A stretch of 64,000 nt of DNA from Paenibacillus paeoniae (GCF_003388735.1 NZ_QUBQ01000007.1:1-64000), one strand, 5' to 3'. Positions 1-8,877 are shown, counted from the stretch's first letter. Made by a program: numbers and translations. The notes: generated from the letters alone by a model not told the origin.

Positions 1-51
1 AGCACAGCAATGTGTGGAGCTGACGAATACTAATCGGTCGAGGGCTTATCC
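1..51 (+). rRNA. rrl: 23S ribosomal RNA, 3' end (partial)
   Basis: The first ~50 bases match the conserved 3' end of bacterial 23S rRNA (GACGAATACTAATCGGTCG followed by AGGGCTTATCC). The rest of the gene lies before the window. It is followed by a 5S gene, so this is the distal end of an rRNA operon read on +. Confidence 0.9.
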
Positions 52-142
52 TAATCGTTTGTGGTTCATACAAGCCACAGACAAGCTAAAGTACAAAACA
101 GCTACTTTCGTATCCAGTTTTCAAGGTGCAAACCCTTGATCG

Positions 143-259
143 TTTGGTGATGACGGCGAAGGGGAACCACGCGTTCCCATACCGAACACGACCGTTAAGC
201 CCTTCAGCGCCGATGGTACTTGGACCGCAGGGTCCTGGGAGAGTAGGACGTCGCCAAGC
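143..259 (+). rRNA. rrf: 5S ribosomal RNA
   Basis: It has the conserved 5S core CCGAACACG...TTAAGC...CTTCAGCGCCGATGGTA and the closing helix formed by TTTGGTGA at the start and the CGTCGCCAAGCA end. About 117 nt, as usual for Bacillales. It lies ~90 nt after the 23S end, in the normal 23S-5S order. Confidence 0.93.
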
Positions 260-268
260 ACAAAATGG

Positions 269-299
269 CCTGTCGCAGAATCATTGCGGCAGGTTTTTT
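269..299 (+). terminator. rRNA operon terminator
   Basis: CCTGTCGCA pairs with TGCGGCAGG (one G-U) and is followed by TTTTTTG. It sits directly after the 5S gene. Confidence 0.85.
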
Positions 300-499
300 G
301 TGCGTTCGGGGACTTTGGGATGAAGGGCTTCGCCTATCCCAAAATCCCCGGCGACGTGCCTCTACCTAAGTGTAGAACCCTCCGAATTTGCTTCATTACA
401 TCACCCATGTTATGGTTGCCATAGAGTAAAGTGATTTTTTTCGATTTTGTTACTTGATGTTCAGATGATACCCTTTAAGATGCAATGGAGGCGATAGGA

Positions 500-1687
500 A
501 TGTCGGCAGATGAACAGATTGTTAGCCTGGACTTAGAGAGATTTGAAGAGAGTATGGCGTTGTCTCAATTTGCATTTCAGTTTAAACGGTCAACATCGGA
601 ACTAGAGGAAATTAAATATAATTTTATTCACGAGCCGGCTGATCGCTGGGCAGTGCTCATCGATGGCCAACTGGCGGCACAGGCTGCGGTGCTTAACTTG
701 CAGACGTATATTGCAGGTCGCCCCTTTCAAATGGGTGGCGTTGCCGGAGTAGCCACATGGCCGGAGTATCGGCGCCAAGGCTTAGTTGGGAAACTGTTGG
801 TTCATGCCCTACAAGAGATGAGAGTAAAAGGACAAACCCTGTCCTTCCTAGCACCATTCGCCTTTGGTTTTTATCGCAAATTCGGGTGGGGCACCTATAC
901 AGATGCGAAAACTTACACGCTATTGGTTAACCAACTGCCGAAAAGAACGACGTATTCTGGCAAAATTGAAAGAGTCAGTGGATATGAACGCGTGGCTGAA
1001 ATCTATGAAGTATATGCCAGTCAATTCAACGGCTCGCTTCAGCGTTCGCCACTATGGTGGGAGAGACGAGTCAGCAAGCGAAAACCGGGACAGATTGCTC
1101 TATTTACCGACATTGATGGAAACGGTCAAGGTTACCTCATATATGAGGTGGCGAAAAGAGAGCTTAACATCCATGAGTTTATATATTTAAATGAGGAAGC
1201 ACGCTCTGCACTCTGGAGCTTTGTAGGTCAGCATGATTCGATGATTGAGCGTGTCGTTGTCAATGCGCCAGTTGATGATATGTTAACCGATCTTCTCCCC
1301 GATCCGAGGGTTAAGCAAGAGATTGTGCCTTACTTTATGGCACGTATTGTGGATGTAGAAGCATTCATCAAGCTATATCCGTTTACAGGCGGCGAAGAAG
1401 AACAGTTCTATCTTAAGGTAACGGACACGTATGCCCCGTGGAATACAGGAGAGTATATGATCCATATAGATGTCAAAGGCGAAGTGAACGTAAGTCGCGA
1501 TCCGCAATTATTTAAGCCAGATAATGCTCTTGAACTCGAAATTGGAGATTTAAGTACCCTTATGCTTGGCTATCGGACAACGGCTCAATTATCGTCTTTG
1601 AATCGTATTCGCGGACCGCTTCATGCAATAAATCGCTTACATCGTCGTATTCCCGAACGAACAACGTACCTTCTTGATTTTTTCTGA
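500..1687 (+). CDS. Eis-type GNAT N-acetyltransferase
   Basis: A 395-residue protein with an N-terminal GNAT domain: the acetyl-CoA loop is seen as YRRQGLVGKLL near residues 87-97, in a context GGVAGVATWPEYRRQG typical of Eis/YokD-like enzymes. The second half has the SCP2-like fold expected of the Eis family (ending in a LxRI-rich tail with a C-terminal aromatic). Eis-family enzymes acetylate amines, including aminoglycosides and polyamines; the substrate here cannot be told. ATG 500 is preferred over the in-frame ATG at 485 because GGAGG lies 8-9 nt before it, while the 485 ATG overlaps that site. It is a monocistronic gene between the rRNA operon and guaB. Confidence 0.85.
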   Translation: MSADEQIVSLDLERFEESMALSQFAFQFKRSTSELEEIKYNFIHEPADRWAVLIDGQLAAQAAVLNLQTYIAGRPFQMGGVAGVATWPEYRRQGLVGKLLVHALQEMRVKGQTLSFLAPFAFGFYRKFGWGTYTDAKTYTLLVNQLPKRTTYSGKIERVSGYERVAEIYEVYASQFNGSLQRSPLWWERRVSKRKPGQIALFTDIDGNGQGYLIYEVAKRELNIHEFIYLNEEARSALWSFVGQHDSMIERVVVNAPVDDMLTDLLPDPRVKQEIVPYFMARIVDVEAFIKLYPFTGGEEEQFYLKVTDTYAPWNTGEYMIHIDVKGEVNVSRDPQLFKPDNALELEIGDLSTLMLGYRTTAQLSSLNRIRGPLHAINRLHRRIPERTTYLLDFF

Positions 1688-1752
1688 AGATTGCCAAATT
1701 TCAGGCTTCTTAAATGCAGGAAAACGCGGTATTTATAGGCACTGGACTAGCC

Positions 1753-1781
1753 TTGACAGCCCCTACCCCCTCTGCTAATAT
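1753..1781 (+). promoter_or_regulatory. sigma-A promoter of guaB
   Basis: TTGACA (1753-1758), a 17-nt spacer and TAATAT (1776-1781), followed by the guaB ribosome binding site GGGAGGAA. Near-consensus and well placed, ~50 nt before the start codon. Confidence 0.8.
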
Positions 1782-1830
1782 TGCTAATAATATACGATCG
1801 AGGCTATGAAAATAAGGGAGGAACATACTC

Positions 1831-3288
1831 GTGTGGGAAACGAAATTCGCTAAAGAAGGGCTAACGTTCGACGACGTACTGCTTGTTCCGCGCAAATCAG
1901 AAGTGCTTCCAAGAGAGGTTAATATCTCGACTCGGTTAAGCGACAGCATCAAGCTCAACATCCCGCTTATTAGCGCAGGCATGGACACCGTCACGGAATC
2001 TGCTTTGGCGATTGCAATCGCTCGTGAAGGCGGTATCGGTATCATCCATAAGAACATGTCCATCGCACAGCAAGCTGAAGAAGTAGACCGTGTGAAGCGT
2101 TCGGAGAGCGGTGTTATTACGAATCCGTTCTCACTTACACGTGACCATCATGTGTACGATGCGGAAGAGCTTATGGGCAAATACCGTATTTCCGGTGTGC
2201 CTATTGTAGATGGAAACAAGAAGCTGGTAGGCATTCTTACGAATCGCGATCTTCGTTTTGTCCACGATTTCTCCATTAAAATCAGTGAAGTCATGACCTG
2301 TGAAAATCTCGTAACGGCTCCGGTCGGCACTACACTGCAAGAAGCGGAAGGTCTGCTTCAACAGCATAAGATCGAGAAGCTTCCTCTCGTGGATGATGAA
2401 AACACGCTGAAGGGTCTTATTACGATCAAGGATATCGAGAAAGCAATCCAATTCCCGAATGCTGCGAAAGACGCACAGGGCAGATTGCTTTGCGGCGCAG
2501 CTGTAGGTATTTCGAAGGATACAATGGACCGTGCTGAAGCGCTCGTGAACGCAGGTATCGACGTGCTTGTCGTTGATTCCGCTCATGGCCATCATATCAA
2601 TATTCTTGAAGCGGTTCGCAAGCTTCGTACAGCTTATCCGGATCTGACGATCATTGCTGGCAACGTAGCGACAGGCGACGCAACACGTGATCTGATCGAA
2701 GCAGGCGCCTCTGTCATCAAAGTCGGCATTGGACCAGGCTCGATCTGTACAACGCGCGTTATCGCTGGTATTGGCGTACCGCAAATCACAGCAATTTACG
2801 ACTGTGCAACGGTTGCAAGAGAATACAATGTACCGATTATCGCAGACGGCGGCATTAAGTATTCCGGCGATATTACGAAAGCAATCGCCTCTGGAGCAAG
2901 TGCTATTATGATCGGCAGCTTGTTCGCAGGTACGGCGGAGAGCCCGGGCGAGACTGAAATTTTCCAAGGCCGGAGCTTCAAAGTATACCGTGGTATGGGA
3001 TCGCTTGGTGCGATGAAAGAAGGCAGCAAGGATCGTTACTTCCAAGAGAACGAGAATAAGCTCGTTCCGGAAGGTATCGAAGGCCGCGTTCCTTACAAGG
3101 GACCTCTTGCAGATACCGTTCACCAATTGCTTGGTGGCTTACGTTCCGGCATGGGGTATTGTGGAACATCTTCCTTGGAGGAACTGAAAAACGATACGCA
3201 ATTTATTCGGATCACAGGTTCGGGTCTTCGCGAGAGTCATCCGCATGATGTGCAAATTACGAAAGAAGCGCCAAATTACTCGCTTTAA
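1831..3288 (+). CDS. guaB: IMP dehydrogenase
   Basis: Oxidises IMP to XMP with NAD+, the committed step of GMP synthesis, in the cytoplasm. The 485-residue length is normal. The N-terminal KFAKEGLTFDDVLLVP and the catalytic loop GPGSICTTR (nucleophile Cys306) are unmistakable; two CBS domains sit between about residues 90 and 210, and the flap MGSLGAMKEGSKDRYFQ follows. The GTG start at 1831 has GGGAGGAA upstream. It heads the conserved Bacillus order guaB-dacA-pdxS-pdxT-serS but has its own strong promoter and terminator. Confidence 0.98.
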   Translation: MWETKFAKEGLTFDDVLLVPRKSEVLPREVNISTRLSDSIKLNIPLISAGMDTVTESALAIAIAREGGIGIIHKNMSIAQQAEEVDRVKRSESGVITNPFSLTRDHHVYDAEELMGKYRISGVPIVDGNKKLVGILTNRDLRFVHDFSIKISEVMTCENLVTAPVGTTLQEAEGLLQQHKIEKLPLVDDENTLKGLITIKDIEKAIQFPNAAKDAQGRLLCGAAVGISKDTMDRAEALVNAGIDVLVVDSAHGHHINILEAVRKLRTAYPDLTIIAGNVATGDATRDLIEAGASVIKVGIGPGSICTTRVIAGIGVPQITAIYDCATVAREYNVPIIADGGIKYSGDITKAIASGASAIMIGSLFAGTAESPGETEIFQGRSFKVYRGMGSLGAMKEGSKDRYFQENENKLVPEGIEGRVPYKGPLADTVHQLLGGLRSGMGYCGTSSLEELKNDTQFIRITGSGLRESHPHDVQITKEAPNYSL

Positions 3289-3321
3289 TCAAATAGATGT
3301 AGACCCGACTAACGGGATATA

Positions 3322-3368
3322 TGCCAGACAGTGACTCGCCGACATCGGCCGTTGTTGTCTGGTTTTTT
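3322..3368 (+). terminator. guaB terminator
   Basis: CCAGACA...TGTCTGG hairpin with TTTTTTG, 35 nt after the guaB stop. Confidence 0.75.
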
Positions 3369-3421
3369 GATGCCAAGTAAGCGATCTATTTCCATGATTC
3401 CACTATTTTTTCGACACGATA

Positions 3422-3449
3422 TTGAAACTTACAAGACTAAGGATATTAT
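3422..3449 (+). promoter_or_regulatory. Candidate promoter in the guaB-dacA gap
   Basis: TTGAAA, a 16-nt spacer and TATTAT. This 316-nt gap otherwise holds the guaB terminator, a Spo0A-like core TTCGACA at 3410-3416 just upstream of this -35, and a short palindrome AACCTTTAAAAGGTT at 3572-3586. The promoter would give a ~200-nt leader for dacA. Confidence 0.4.
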
Positions 3450-3652
3450 GCTTACAACCTCGTTTAATCCGTAAATCATGCTAATGCTGTTCTCCGTATC
3501 TTGAGATGTAATTTAATACTAAAATGATGTCAAATGTACCACTTTGAATGAAGGATCTCTCATTTGATTGTAACCTTTAAAAGGTTTAATTGTAGTGTTC
3601 TCCTATGTTACAATTAGGCTTGGACAAATCAATGGGAAAAGGGGAAACGACA

Positions 3653-4951
3653 TTGAAGGTAAAGGGAAGACCGGTTCGGATGTTGTCAGTCATAGCTGCT
3701 AGTTTGGCGTTGTGGTTGGCTGTGTTGTCGTTTAGCGCTACGAGCGCTCTGGCAGTCGGTTTCGACAATAGGCCTAGTACAGAAAATTCGCTAGGCTTGC
3801 AAGTGAAATCCGCCATCCTCATCGAAGCAGAATCGGGACAGGTGTTGTTCGAGGTTAATCCGGACGAGGCACTGCCGATTGCAAGCATGACCAAGTTGAT
3901 GACAGAGTACATAGTACTTAAGGAGATTAAAAACGGGCGTATGAATTGGGAAAATGTCGTGACGGTAGATCCTGTTGCGGCCGATACCGATCGTTCGGAA
4001 TCGCAAATTTTTCTGGCAGCTGGCGATCAGCATTCAGTCCGAGACTTATATATAGCAATGGCGGTTGGCTCGGCCAATGATGCAACAAAGGCATTGGCAA
4101 TTGAAGTATCCGGCAGTCTGGAAGCTTTTATCGATAAAATGAACGCGACAGCTGACGAGTTGGGCTTGAAAACAGCTATATTCACAAGTGTATCCGGATT
4201 CGAGGATACGACCGTTATGTCGGCAAGCGATGTGGTAAGACTAGCCCGTCATATTTTGCTGGAGTTTCCTGAATTTCTGGAATTCTCGAATATTCAGGAT
4301 TATAAGTTCCGTGAGCGCGATACGGCTCCAATGATTAATTTCAACTACATGCTGGGTTCCAACGTCAACAAAATTTCGCTTAAGCATCTAGCTTATGAAG
4401 GCGTTGACGGCATGAAAACCGGCTTTATCAAAGCAGCAGGTTACAACTTTACCGGTACGGTAAAGAGAGGCGATATGCGTTTTATTAGCGTTGTTATGGA
4501 TACAAGCAGTAAAGATATGAGATTCTATGAAACAGCGAAATTGTACAATTACGCGTACGCTACATTTGAGAAAAAGACGGTGCTGCCGCCAAAATCTGTG
4601 GTAGAAACTGTGGAAACGGTCAAGATTAAGAAGGGCAAGAAGAAGACTATTCCTGTCGTAACAGACAAGGACATTACGTTTATGATCATGAAGGGCGTTG
4701 AGCCTAAGATTGAGATGAAAGGCTTCGAGCTTATACCGGAGACTGAATTGGTAGCGCCTATTGAAGCCGGTACGAAGGTCGGTACGGTGACGTACACCTA
4801 TGCGGACAACGCAACAGGAAAAGATCTGGATTATACCGTAAACCTTGTAACGACTGAAGAAGCGGAGAAGGCGGGCTGGTTCCGTCTGTTCTTCCGTGCA
4901 ATCGGTGACTTCTTCTCGAACTTATTCAATAGCATTCTCGATTTATTCTAA
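3653..4951 (+). CDS. dacA: D-alanyl-D-alanine carboxypeptidase (PBP5-like)
   Basis: Removes the terminal D-Ala of peptidoglycan pentapeptides and so limits cross-linking; anchored outside the membrane. A signal peptide (about residues 8-34 of a 432-residue protein) is followed by the three penicillin-binding motifs: SMTK (Ser78-Lys81), SAN (140-142) and KTG (255-257). A beta-rich C-terminal domain ends in an amphipathic tail (FRLFFRAIGDFFSNLFNSIL) that is the usual membrane anchor. The TTG at 3653, with GGGGAA 6 nt upstream, fits better than the ATG at 3605, which has no ribosome binding site. Synteny with B. subtilis dacA supports the call. Confidence 0.94.
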   Translation: MKVKGRPVRMLSVIAASLALWLAVLSFSATSALAVGFDNRPSTENSLGLQVKSAILIEAESGQVLFEVNPDEALPIASMTKLMTEYIVLKEIKNGRMNWENVVTVDPVAADTDRSESQIFLAAGDQHSVRDLYIAMAVGSANDATKALAIEVSGSLEAFIDKMNATADELGLKTAIFTSVSGFEDTTVMSASDVVRLARHILLEFPEFLEFSNIQDYKFRERDTAPMINFNYMLGSNVNKISLKHLAYEGVDGMKTGFIKAAGYNFTGTVKRGDMRFISVVMDTSSKDMRFYETAKLYNYAYATFEKKTVLPPKSVVETVETVKIKKGKKKTIPVVTDKDITFMIMKGVEPKIEMKGFELIPETELVAPIEAGTKVGTVTYTYADNATGKDLDYTVNLVTTEEAEKAGWFRLFFRAIGDFFSNLFNSILDLF

Positions 4952-5073
4952 TTCCGAGCAAACTACAAGGAATCTAGGCTTGTCGATTAGACGCCATTCC
5001 TGTAAAATCAATGGTTAGAACACTGCGGTAATGATCAACATTCCAAGGGATGAATAATAGGAGGAACTAAACG

Positions 5074-5955
5074 ATGGAAACAGGTACATCGCGCGTAAAA
5101 CGCGGTATGGCAGAGATGCAAAAAGGCGGCGTTATCATGGACGTTATGAACGCCGAGCAAGCGAAAGTAGCAGAAGCGGCAGGCGCTACGGCAGTTATGG
5201 CGCTTGAGCGTGTTCCTTCCGATATTCGTGCGGCAGGCGGCGTAGCCCGTATGGCTGACCCGACGATCGTAGAGGAAGTTATGAAAGTGGTTTCCATTCC
5301 GGTTATGGCGAAAGCTCGTATCGGCCACTACGTTGAAGCGAAAGTACTGGAATCCATGGGTGTTGACTACATCGACGAGAGCGAAGTATTGACGCCAGCG
5401 GATGAAGTCTTCCATATTAGCAAAAATGATTTTACGATCCCATTCGTATGCGGTGCGAAGGATCTGGGCGAAGCGCTTCGTCGTATCCAAGAGGGCGCAG
5501 CGATGCTGCGTACGAAAGGCGAGCCAGGAACAGGCAACATCGTAGAAGCTGTTCGTCATCTTCGTCTGATTAATGGTCAAATTCGTAAAATTCAAGGCTT
5601 GTCGAAAGACGAGCTGTATAATGAAGCGAAGCTGCTTGGCGTTGCTTACGATCTGCTGCTTGATGTACACCAAACAGGCAAGCTGCCGGTCGTTAACTTT
5701 GCGGCAGGCGGTGTAGCGACACCTTCTGATGCAGCGCTTATGATGCATCTTGGTGCTGACGGCGTATTCGTAGGCTCCGGTATCTTCAAATCGGACAGCC
5801 CTGAGAAGTTCGCTCGTGCAATCGTAGAAGCGACAACTCATTACCAAGATTACAAGCTGATTGCCGAAGTATCCAAAAACTTGGGTACGCCGATGAAAGG
5901 TATCGAAATTTCGAAGCTGAACGCTTCCGAGCGTATGCAAGATCGCGGAATTTAA
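5074..5955 (+). CDS. pdxS: Pyridoxal 5'-phosphate synthase subunit PdxS
   Basis: Synthase subunit of the deoxyxylulose-independent PLP pathway: combines ribose 5-phosphate, glyceraldehyde 3-phosphate and ammonia. 293 residues, a (beta/alpha)8 barrel with the catalytic Lys80 in PVMAKARIGH and Asp23 in GGVIMDVMNA, matching Lys81/Asp24 of the B. subtilis enzyme. AGGAGG lies just before ATG 5074. PdxT, its glutaminase partner, follows immediately. Confidence 0.98.
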   Translation: METGTSRVKRGMAEMQKGGVIMDVMNAEQAKVAEAAGATAVMALERVPSDIRAAGGVARMADPTIVEEVMKVVSIPVMAKARIGHYVEAKVLESMGVDYIDESEVLTPADEVFHISKNDFTIPFVCGAKDLGEALRRIQEGAAMLRTKGEPGTGNIVEAVRHLRLINGQIRKIQGLSKDELYNEAKLLGVAYDLLLDVHQTGKLPVVNFAAGGVATPSDAALMMHLGADGVFVGSGIFKSDSPEKFARAIVEATTHYQDYKLIAEVSKNLGTPMKGIEISKLNASERMQDRGI

Positions 5956-5967
5956 GAGATCAGATGA

Positions 5968-6000
5968 GCCGGCCAAGCCTTCGGGGGAGGCCGGTCTTTT
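5968..6000 (+). terminator. Hairpin between pdxS and pdxT (internal terminator or attenuator)
   Basis: GCCGGCC pairs with GGCCGGT around a short inner CCTTCGGGG hairpin, followed by CTTTT. It stands between two genes whose products assemble into one complex, so it may reduce transcription into pdxT or protect the pdxS mRNA end. It is not a strong terminator by its U-tract. Confidence 0.5.
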
Positions 6001-6021
6001 AAAAGGATGGCGAATATAAAG

Positions 6022-6606
6022 ATGAAGATAGGCGTACTTGCGCTACAAGGCGCAGTAGCAGAGCATATTCGAAGCTTGGAAGCAGCGGGCGCGGAAGCGG
6101 TCGCTATTAAGCGTGTAGAGCAGCTTGATGAGCTGCACGGCCTGGTCATCCCTGGCGGCGAGAGTACGACGATTGGCAAGCTGATGCGGAAGTACGAATT
6201 TATGGATGCAATCCGTCAATTTTCGGCTCAAGGCAAGCCTTTATTCGGTACCTGCGCGGGACTAATCGTTCTGGCTGATCGTATAGATGGAAACGAGGAA
6301 GCTCATCTGAAGCTGATGGACATGACTGTAGCGCGCAACGCCTTCGGCCGTCAACGCGAGAGCTTCGAGACGGATTTGGATGTAAAGGGCATTGACGAGC
6401 CGATCCGCGCGGTATTTATCCGTGCGCCACTCATCAAGGAGGTTGGTGCTGACGTAGAGGTATTGTCGACATACAATGATGAGATCGTGACCGCTAGACA
6501 AGGGACGCTGCTGGCAGCATCCTACCACCCGGAGCTGACAGATGATTTCCGTCTGCATGCTTATTTCCTGGAGATGGTGAAGGAAGCCGCTGCTGCGAAG
6601 GCATAA
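6022..6606 (+). CDS. pdxT: Pyridoxal 5'-phosphate synthase glutaminase PdxT
   Basis: Class I glutamine amidotransferase that hydrolyses glutamine and channels ammonia to PdxS. The 194-residue protein shows the start KIGVLALQGAVAEH, the oxyanion motif PGGEST, the nucleophile Cys78 in GTCAGLI, and the His of SYHPEL near the end. Homologues begin with MxIGVL, which favours ATG 6022; the in-frame ATG at 6007 abuts its only possible ribosome binding site (AAAAGG). Neither start has ideal spacing. Confidence 0.95.
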   Translation: MKIGVLALQGAVAEHIRSLEAAGAEAVAIKRVEQLDELHGLVIPGGESTTIGKLMRKYEFMDAIRQFSAQGKPLFGTCAGLIVLADRIDGNEEAHLKLMDMTVARNAFGRQRESFETDLDVKGIDEPIRAVFIRAPLIKEVGADVEVLSTYNDEIVTARQGTLLAASYHPELTDDFRLHAYFLEMVKEAAAAKA

Positions 6607-6671
6607 GCCAAGCATGACGCACTAAACCAAGAACTAACTAATACTCTCACGAGAGAGGGGCCCATAGAAAC

Positions 6672-7952
6672 GTGTTAGACGTAAAATTACTGCGTACCGA
6701 ATTTGAAAAGGTGGAGCAGGCGCTTCGCAATCGCGGCGCTTCGCTGGACCTCATTGCCGGTTTCCCGGAGCTTGACCAAAAGCGCCGCGAGCTCATTCAA
6801 GAAACGGAAACACTGAAAAACCGCCGTAATACGGTATCCCAAGAGGTAGCGAAGCTGAAGAGGTCTGGCGGCGACGCCGACAGCCTTATCTTGGAGATGC
6901 GTGAAGTAGGCGACCGGATTAAAGAGTTGGACGACCAATTGCGTGAGATGGATGTCCAGGTCGAAGAGCTGACGCTTAATATTCCGAACATTCCGAGTGA
7001 AAGCGTTCCTGTAGGCGCTTCGGAGGAAGAGAATGTGGAGATTCGCCGTATCGGCGAAGTGCCAACTTTTGAATTTGAGCCAAAAGCGCATTATGATGTC
7101 GCTCATGAGCTTGGCATTCTTGACTTTGAGCGCGCGGCGAAAGTAACGGGTTCTCGCTTCACGTTCTACCGCGGTCTTGGGGCACGCCTGGAGCGCGCGC
7201 TGATCAGCTTCATGATGGATCTGCACAGTGACAAGCACGGCTATGAAGAGGTTCTGCCGCCGTATATTGTTAATCGCGATAGCTTGATCGGCACGGGACA
7301 GCTTCCGAAGTTCGAAGAAGATTTGTTCAAGATCAAGGATACCGATTATTATCTGATCCCTACAGCTGAAGTACCGGTGACGAACATTCATCGCGATGAA
7401 ATTTTGGATAACGAAGACCTTCCAAAAAACTTCGTGGCATACAGCGCTTGTTTCCGCTCTGAAGCGGGATCAGCGGGTCGTGACACGCGCGGCTTGATTC
7501 GCCAGCATCAGTTCAACAAGGTTGAGCTTGTGAAGCTGGTGAAGCCGGAGGACTCTTACGCGGAGCTTGAGAAGCTAACAGGCGAAGCGGAGAAGGTGCT
7601 TCAATTGTTAGGCTTGCCATATCGCGTTCTGACTCTGTGCACGGGCGACATGGGCTTCACATCAGCGAAAACCTATGATCTGGAAGTATGGATTCCAAGT
7701 GCGAATACGTACCGTGAAATCTCATCTTGCTCCAACTTCGAGGATTTCCAGGCACGTCGTGCGGGCATCCGCTTCCGCAGAGAAGCGAAGAGCAAACCGG
7801 AGTTTGTGCATACACTGAATGGCTCAGGATTGGCTGTAGGCCGTACAGTAGCTGCTATTCTGGAGAATTACCAGCAAGCGGACGGATCGGTTATTATTCC
7901 TGAAGTTCTTCGTCCCTATATGGGTGGAATTGAAGCTATCCCGGCAAAATAA
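6672..7952 (+). CDS. serS: Seryl-tRNA synthetase
   Basis: Charges tRNA-Ser with serine. 426 residues with an N-terminal antiparallel coiled coil (about 28-105) that grips the long variable arm, then a class II catalytic core: motif 2 CFRSEAGSAGRDTRGLIR with HQFNKVE and motif 3 GSGLAVGRTVAAILENYQ. GTG start at 6672 after GAGAGGGG. A tRNA-Ser gene follows 120 nt later, an arrangement shared with B. subtilis. No T-box leader fits in the 65-nt gap upstream. Confidence 0.97.
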   Translation: MLDVKLLRTEFEKVEQALRNRGASLDLIAGFPELDQKRRELIQETETLKNRRNTVSQEVAKLKRSGGDADSLILEMREVGDRIKELDDQLREMDVQVEELTLNIPNIPSESVPVGASEEENVEIRRIGEVPTFEFEPKAHYDVAHELGILDFERAAKVTGSRFTFYRGLGARLERALISFMMDLHSDKHGYEEVLPPYIVNRDSLIGTGQLPKFEEDLFKIKDTDYYLIPTAEVPVTNIHRDEILDNEDLPKNFVAYSACFRSEAGSAGRDTRGLIRQHQFNKVELVKLVKPEDSYAELEKLTGEAEKVLQLLGLPYRVLTLCTGDMGFTSAKTYDLEVWIPSANTYREISSCSNFEDFQARRAGIRFRREAKSKPEFVHTLNGSGLAVGRTVAAILENYQQADGSVIIPEVLRPYMGGIEAIPAK

Positions 7953-7988
7953 TCCGGTTTATTATCAAATAATCCGAATTTGCTTATA

Positions 7989-8036
7989 ACCACAGGTCGA
8001 AATAACTTGAAAATCAATTTTGACCTGTGGTACAAT
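7989..8036 (+). promoter_or_regulatory. tRNA-Ser promoter inside a 10-bp inverted repeat
   Basis: TTGAAA (8007-8012), 18-nt spacer, TACAAT (8031-8036). A perfect inverted repeat ACCACAGGTC (7989-7998) / GACCTGTGGT (8022-8031) flanks the -35 and touches the -10. It lacks a U-tract, so it is not an ordinary serS terminator. Confidence 0.6.
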
Positions 8037-8074
8037 GAGCTTTGTCACGATTAAGTGATGATATGATTTTACGT

Positions 8075-8163
8075 GGAGAGGTACCGAAGCGGTCATAACG
8101 GGGCGGTCTTGAAAACCGTTAGGGTGCAAGCCCACAAGGGTTCGAATCCCTTCCTCTCCGCCA
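8075..8163 (+). tRNA. tRNA-Ser (anticodon TGA)
   Basis: Acceptor arms GGAGAGG/CCTCTCC, a type II tRNA with a long variable arm, anticodon loop CTTGAAA (anticodon TGA, 8110-8112), T-loop GTTCGAATC, and an encoded CCA end. It is the TGA isoacceptor that sits after serS in B. subtilis too. Confidence 0.95.
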
Positions 8164-8180
8164 GCTTATACGTATATCCA

Positions 8181-8213
8181 GCGTCCGAACGCAGAAGCGT
8201 TCGGGCGCTTTTT
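8181..8213 (+). terminator. tRNA-Ser terminator
   Basis: GCGTCCGAACGC / GCGTTCGGGCGC hairpin (12 bp, one G-U) with TTTTTG. Confidence 0.85.
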
Positions 8214-8288
8214 GTTGTGAGGTTACACAAAGAGCAGACGTTGCCCAATTTCTTGATGAATACACAGCAGCCAGAAGCGGAATGAGTC

Positions 8289-8318
8289 GTATAAAAAGCG
8301 TCTCCGCATCGCATCTTA
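8289..8318 (+). promoter_or_regulatory. Sigma-G-like (forespore) promoter
   Basis: GTATA (8289-8293), 18-nt spacer, CATCTTA (8312-8318), fitting the forespore sigma-G pattern GHATR...CATNHTA. It lies 25 nt before the first of three small genes, the last of which is a spore protein. Confidence 0.5.
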
Positions 8319-8343
8319 ACGTTGTGGAGGTGTTACTTTACTT

Positions 8344-8691
8344 ATGGCGAAATCTGATGAGCTTCGAATAGATCCTCAGCAGCTTGCAGACGCATGGCAG
8401 CGCACGCTGCCGGAGACTATCAATAGCTCGGATCGATGCGTGGTGCAGCAGGATGAGGCGGACGACAAGACATTGCGTGTAACGATACATTCCGCAGGTC
8501 ATCAAATGTATGAATTTGATTTTAAAGTCACTTATATAGGCAGCCGCGAAGTGTCTGTCGAGCTTATCGATGTAGAGAAGGACAACGTGGCTGTGGACGA
8601 GCGTACGGATATGATTCAACAATTGATCCATGATTACAAGAGACATCTGCATGAATGCGCCCAAGCGCTGCTGCAGTTGACTCATGCTTAA
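8344..8691 (+). CDS. Small acidic hypothetical protein, putative spore-associated
   Basis: 115 residues, not recognised as a known family. It is acidic, without signal peptide or membrane segment, with an N-terminal helix, a central beta-rich part (LRVTIHS, YEFDFKVTYIG, VSVELIDVE) and a C-terminal helix with HLHECAQ. GTGGAGGTG lies upstream of ATG 8344. Only 12 nt separate it from the next small gene, and the third gene encodes SspP; together with the sigma-G-like promoter this suggests forespore expression. That is inference from context. Confidence 0.65.
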   Translation: MAKSDELRIDPQQLADAWQRTLPETINSSDRCVVQQDEADDKTLRVTIHSAGHQMYEFDFKVTYIGSREVSVELIDVEKDNVAVDERTDMIQQLIHDYKRHLHECAQALLQLTHA

Positions 8692-8703
8692 GGGGTGACG
8701 AGC

Positions 8704-8877
8704 TTGTCGAAAGCAAAGGGAACGGCCGATAAAAATTTATCTAATGTTGTGGATGCTCTGGAGAATGAACCGGTAAACAGCCATCAAGCTCAGCAGCTTC
8801 AGCAAGACAAGAATGATCGTCGTCACCAGGATTCACTGAACTTCGATCAGCCCGTAGATATGAAAAATCAACGTTAG
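8704..8877 (+). CDS. Very small hydrophilic protein, unknown
   Basis: 57 residues rich in Q, N, D, K and with almost no hydrophobic core, as in small soluble spore proteins, though it matches none I recognise. TTG 8704 is preferred: AGGGGTG at 8691-8697 then stands 6 nt upstream, while the GTG at 8695 is part of that site. It sits between an unknown gene and sspP in a tight operon. Confidence 0.55.
   Translation: MSKAKGTADKNLSNVVDALENEPVNSHQAQQLQQDKNDRRHQDSLNFDQPVDMKNQR

Noticed and set aside
126..323. Open frame across the 5S rRNA
   Set aside because: The DNA is a clear 5S gene with its terminator.
2131..3126. Long open frame (331 codons) antisense to guaB
   Set aside because: It mirrors the codon structure of guaB, has no ribosome site and no protein-like pattern.
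5035..5976. 313-codon open frame antisense to pdxS
   Set aside because: Shadow of the strongly biased codons in pdxS.
6607..6671. T-box leader before serS
   Set aside because: Gap of only 65 nt; no T-box sequence or antiterminator.
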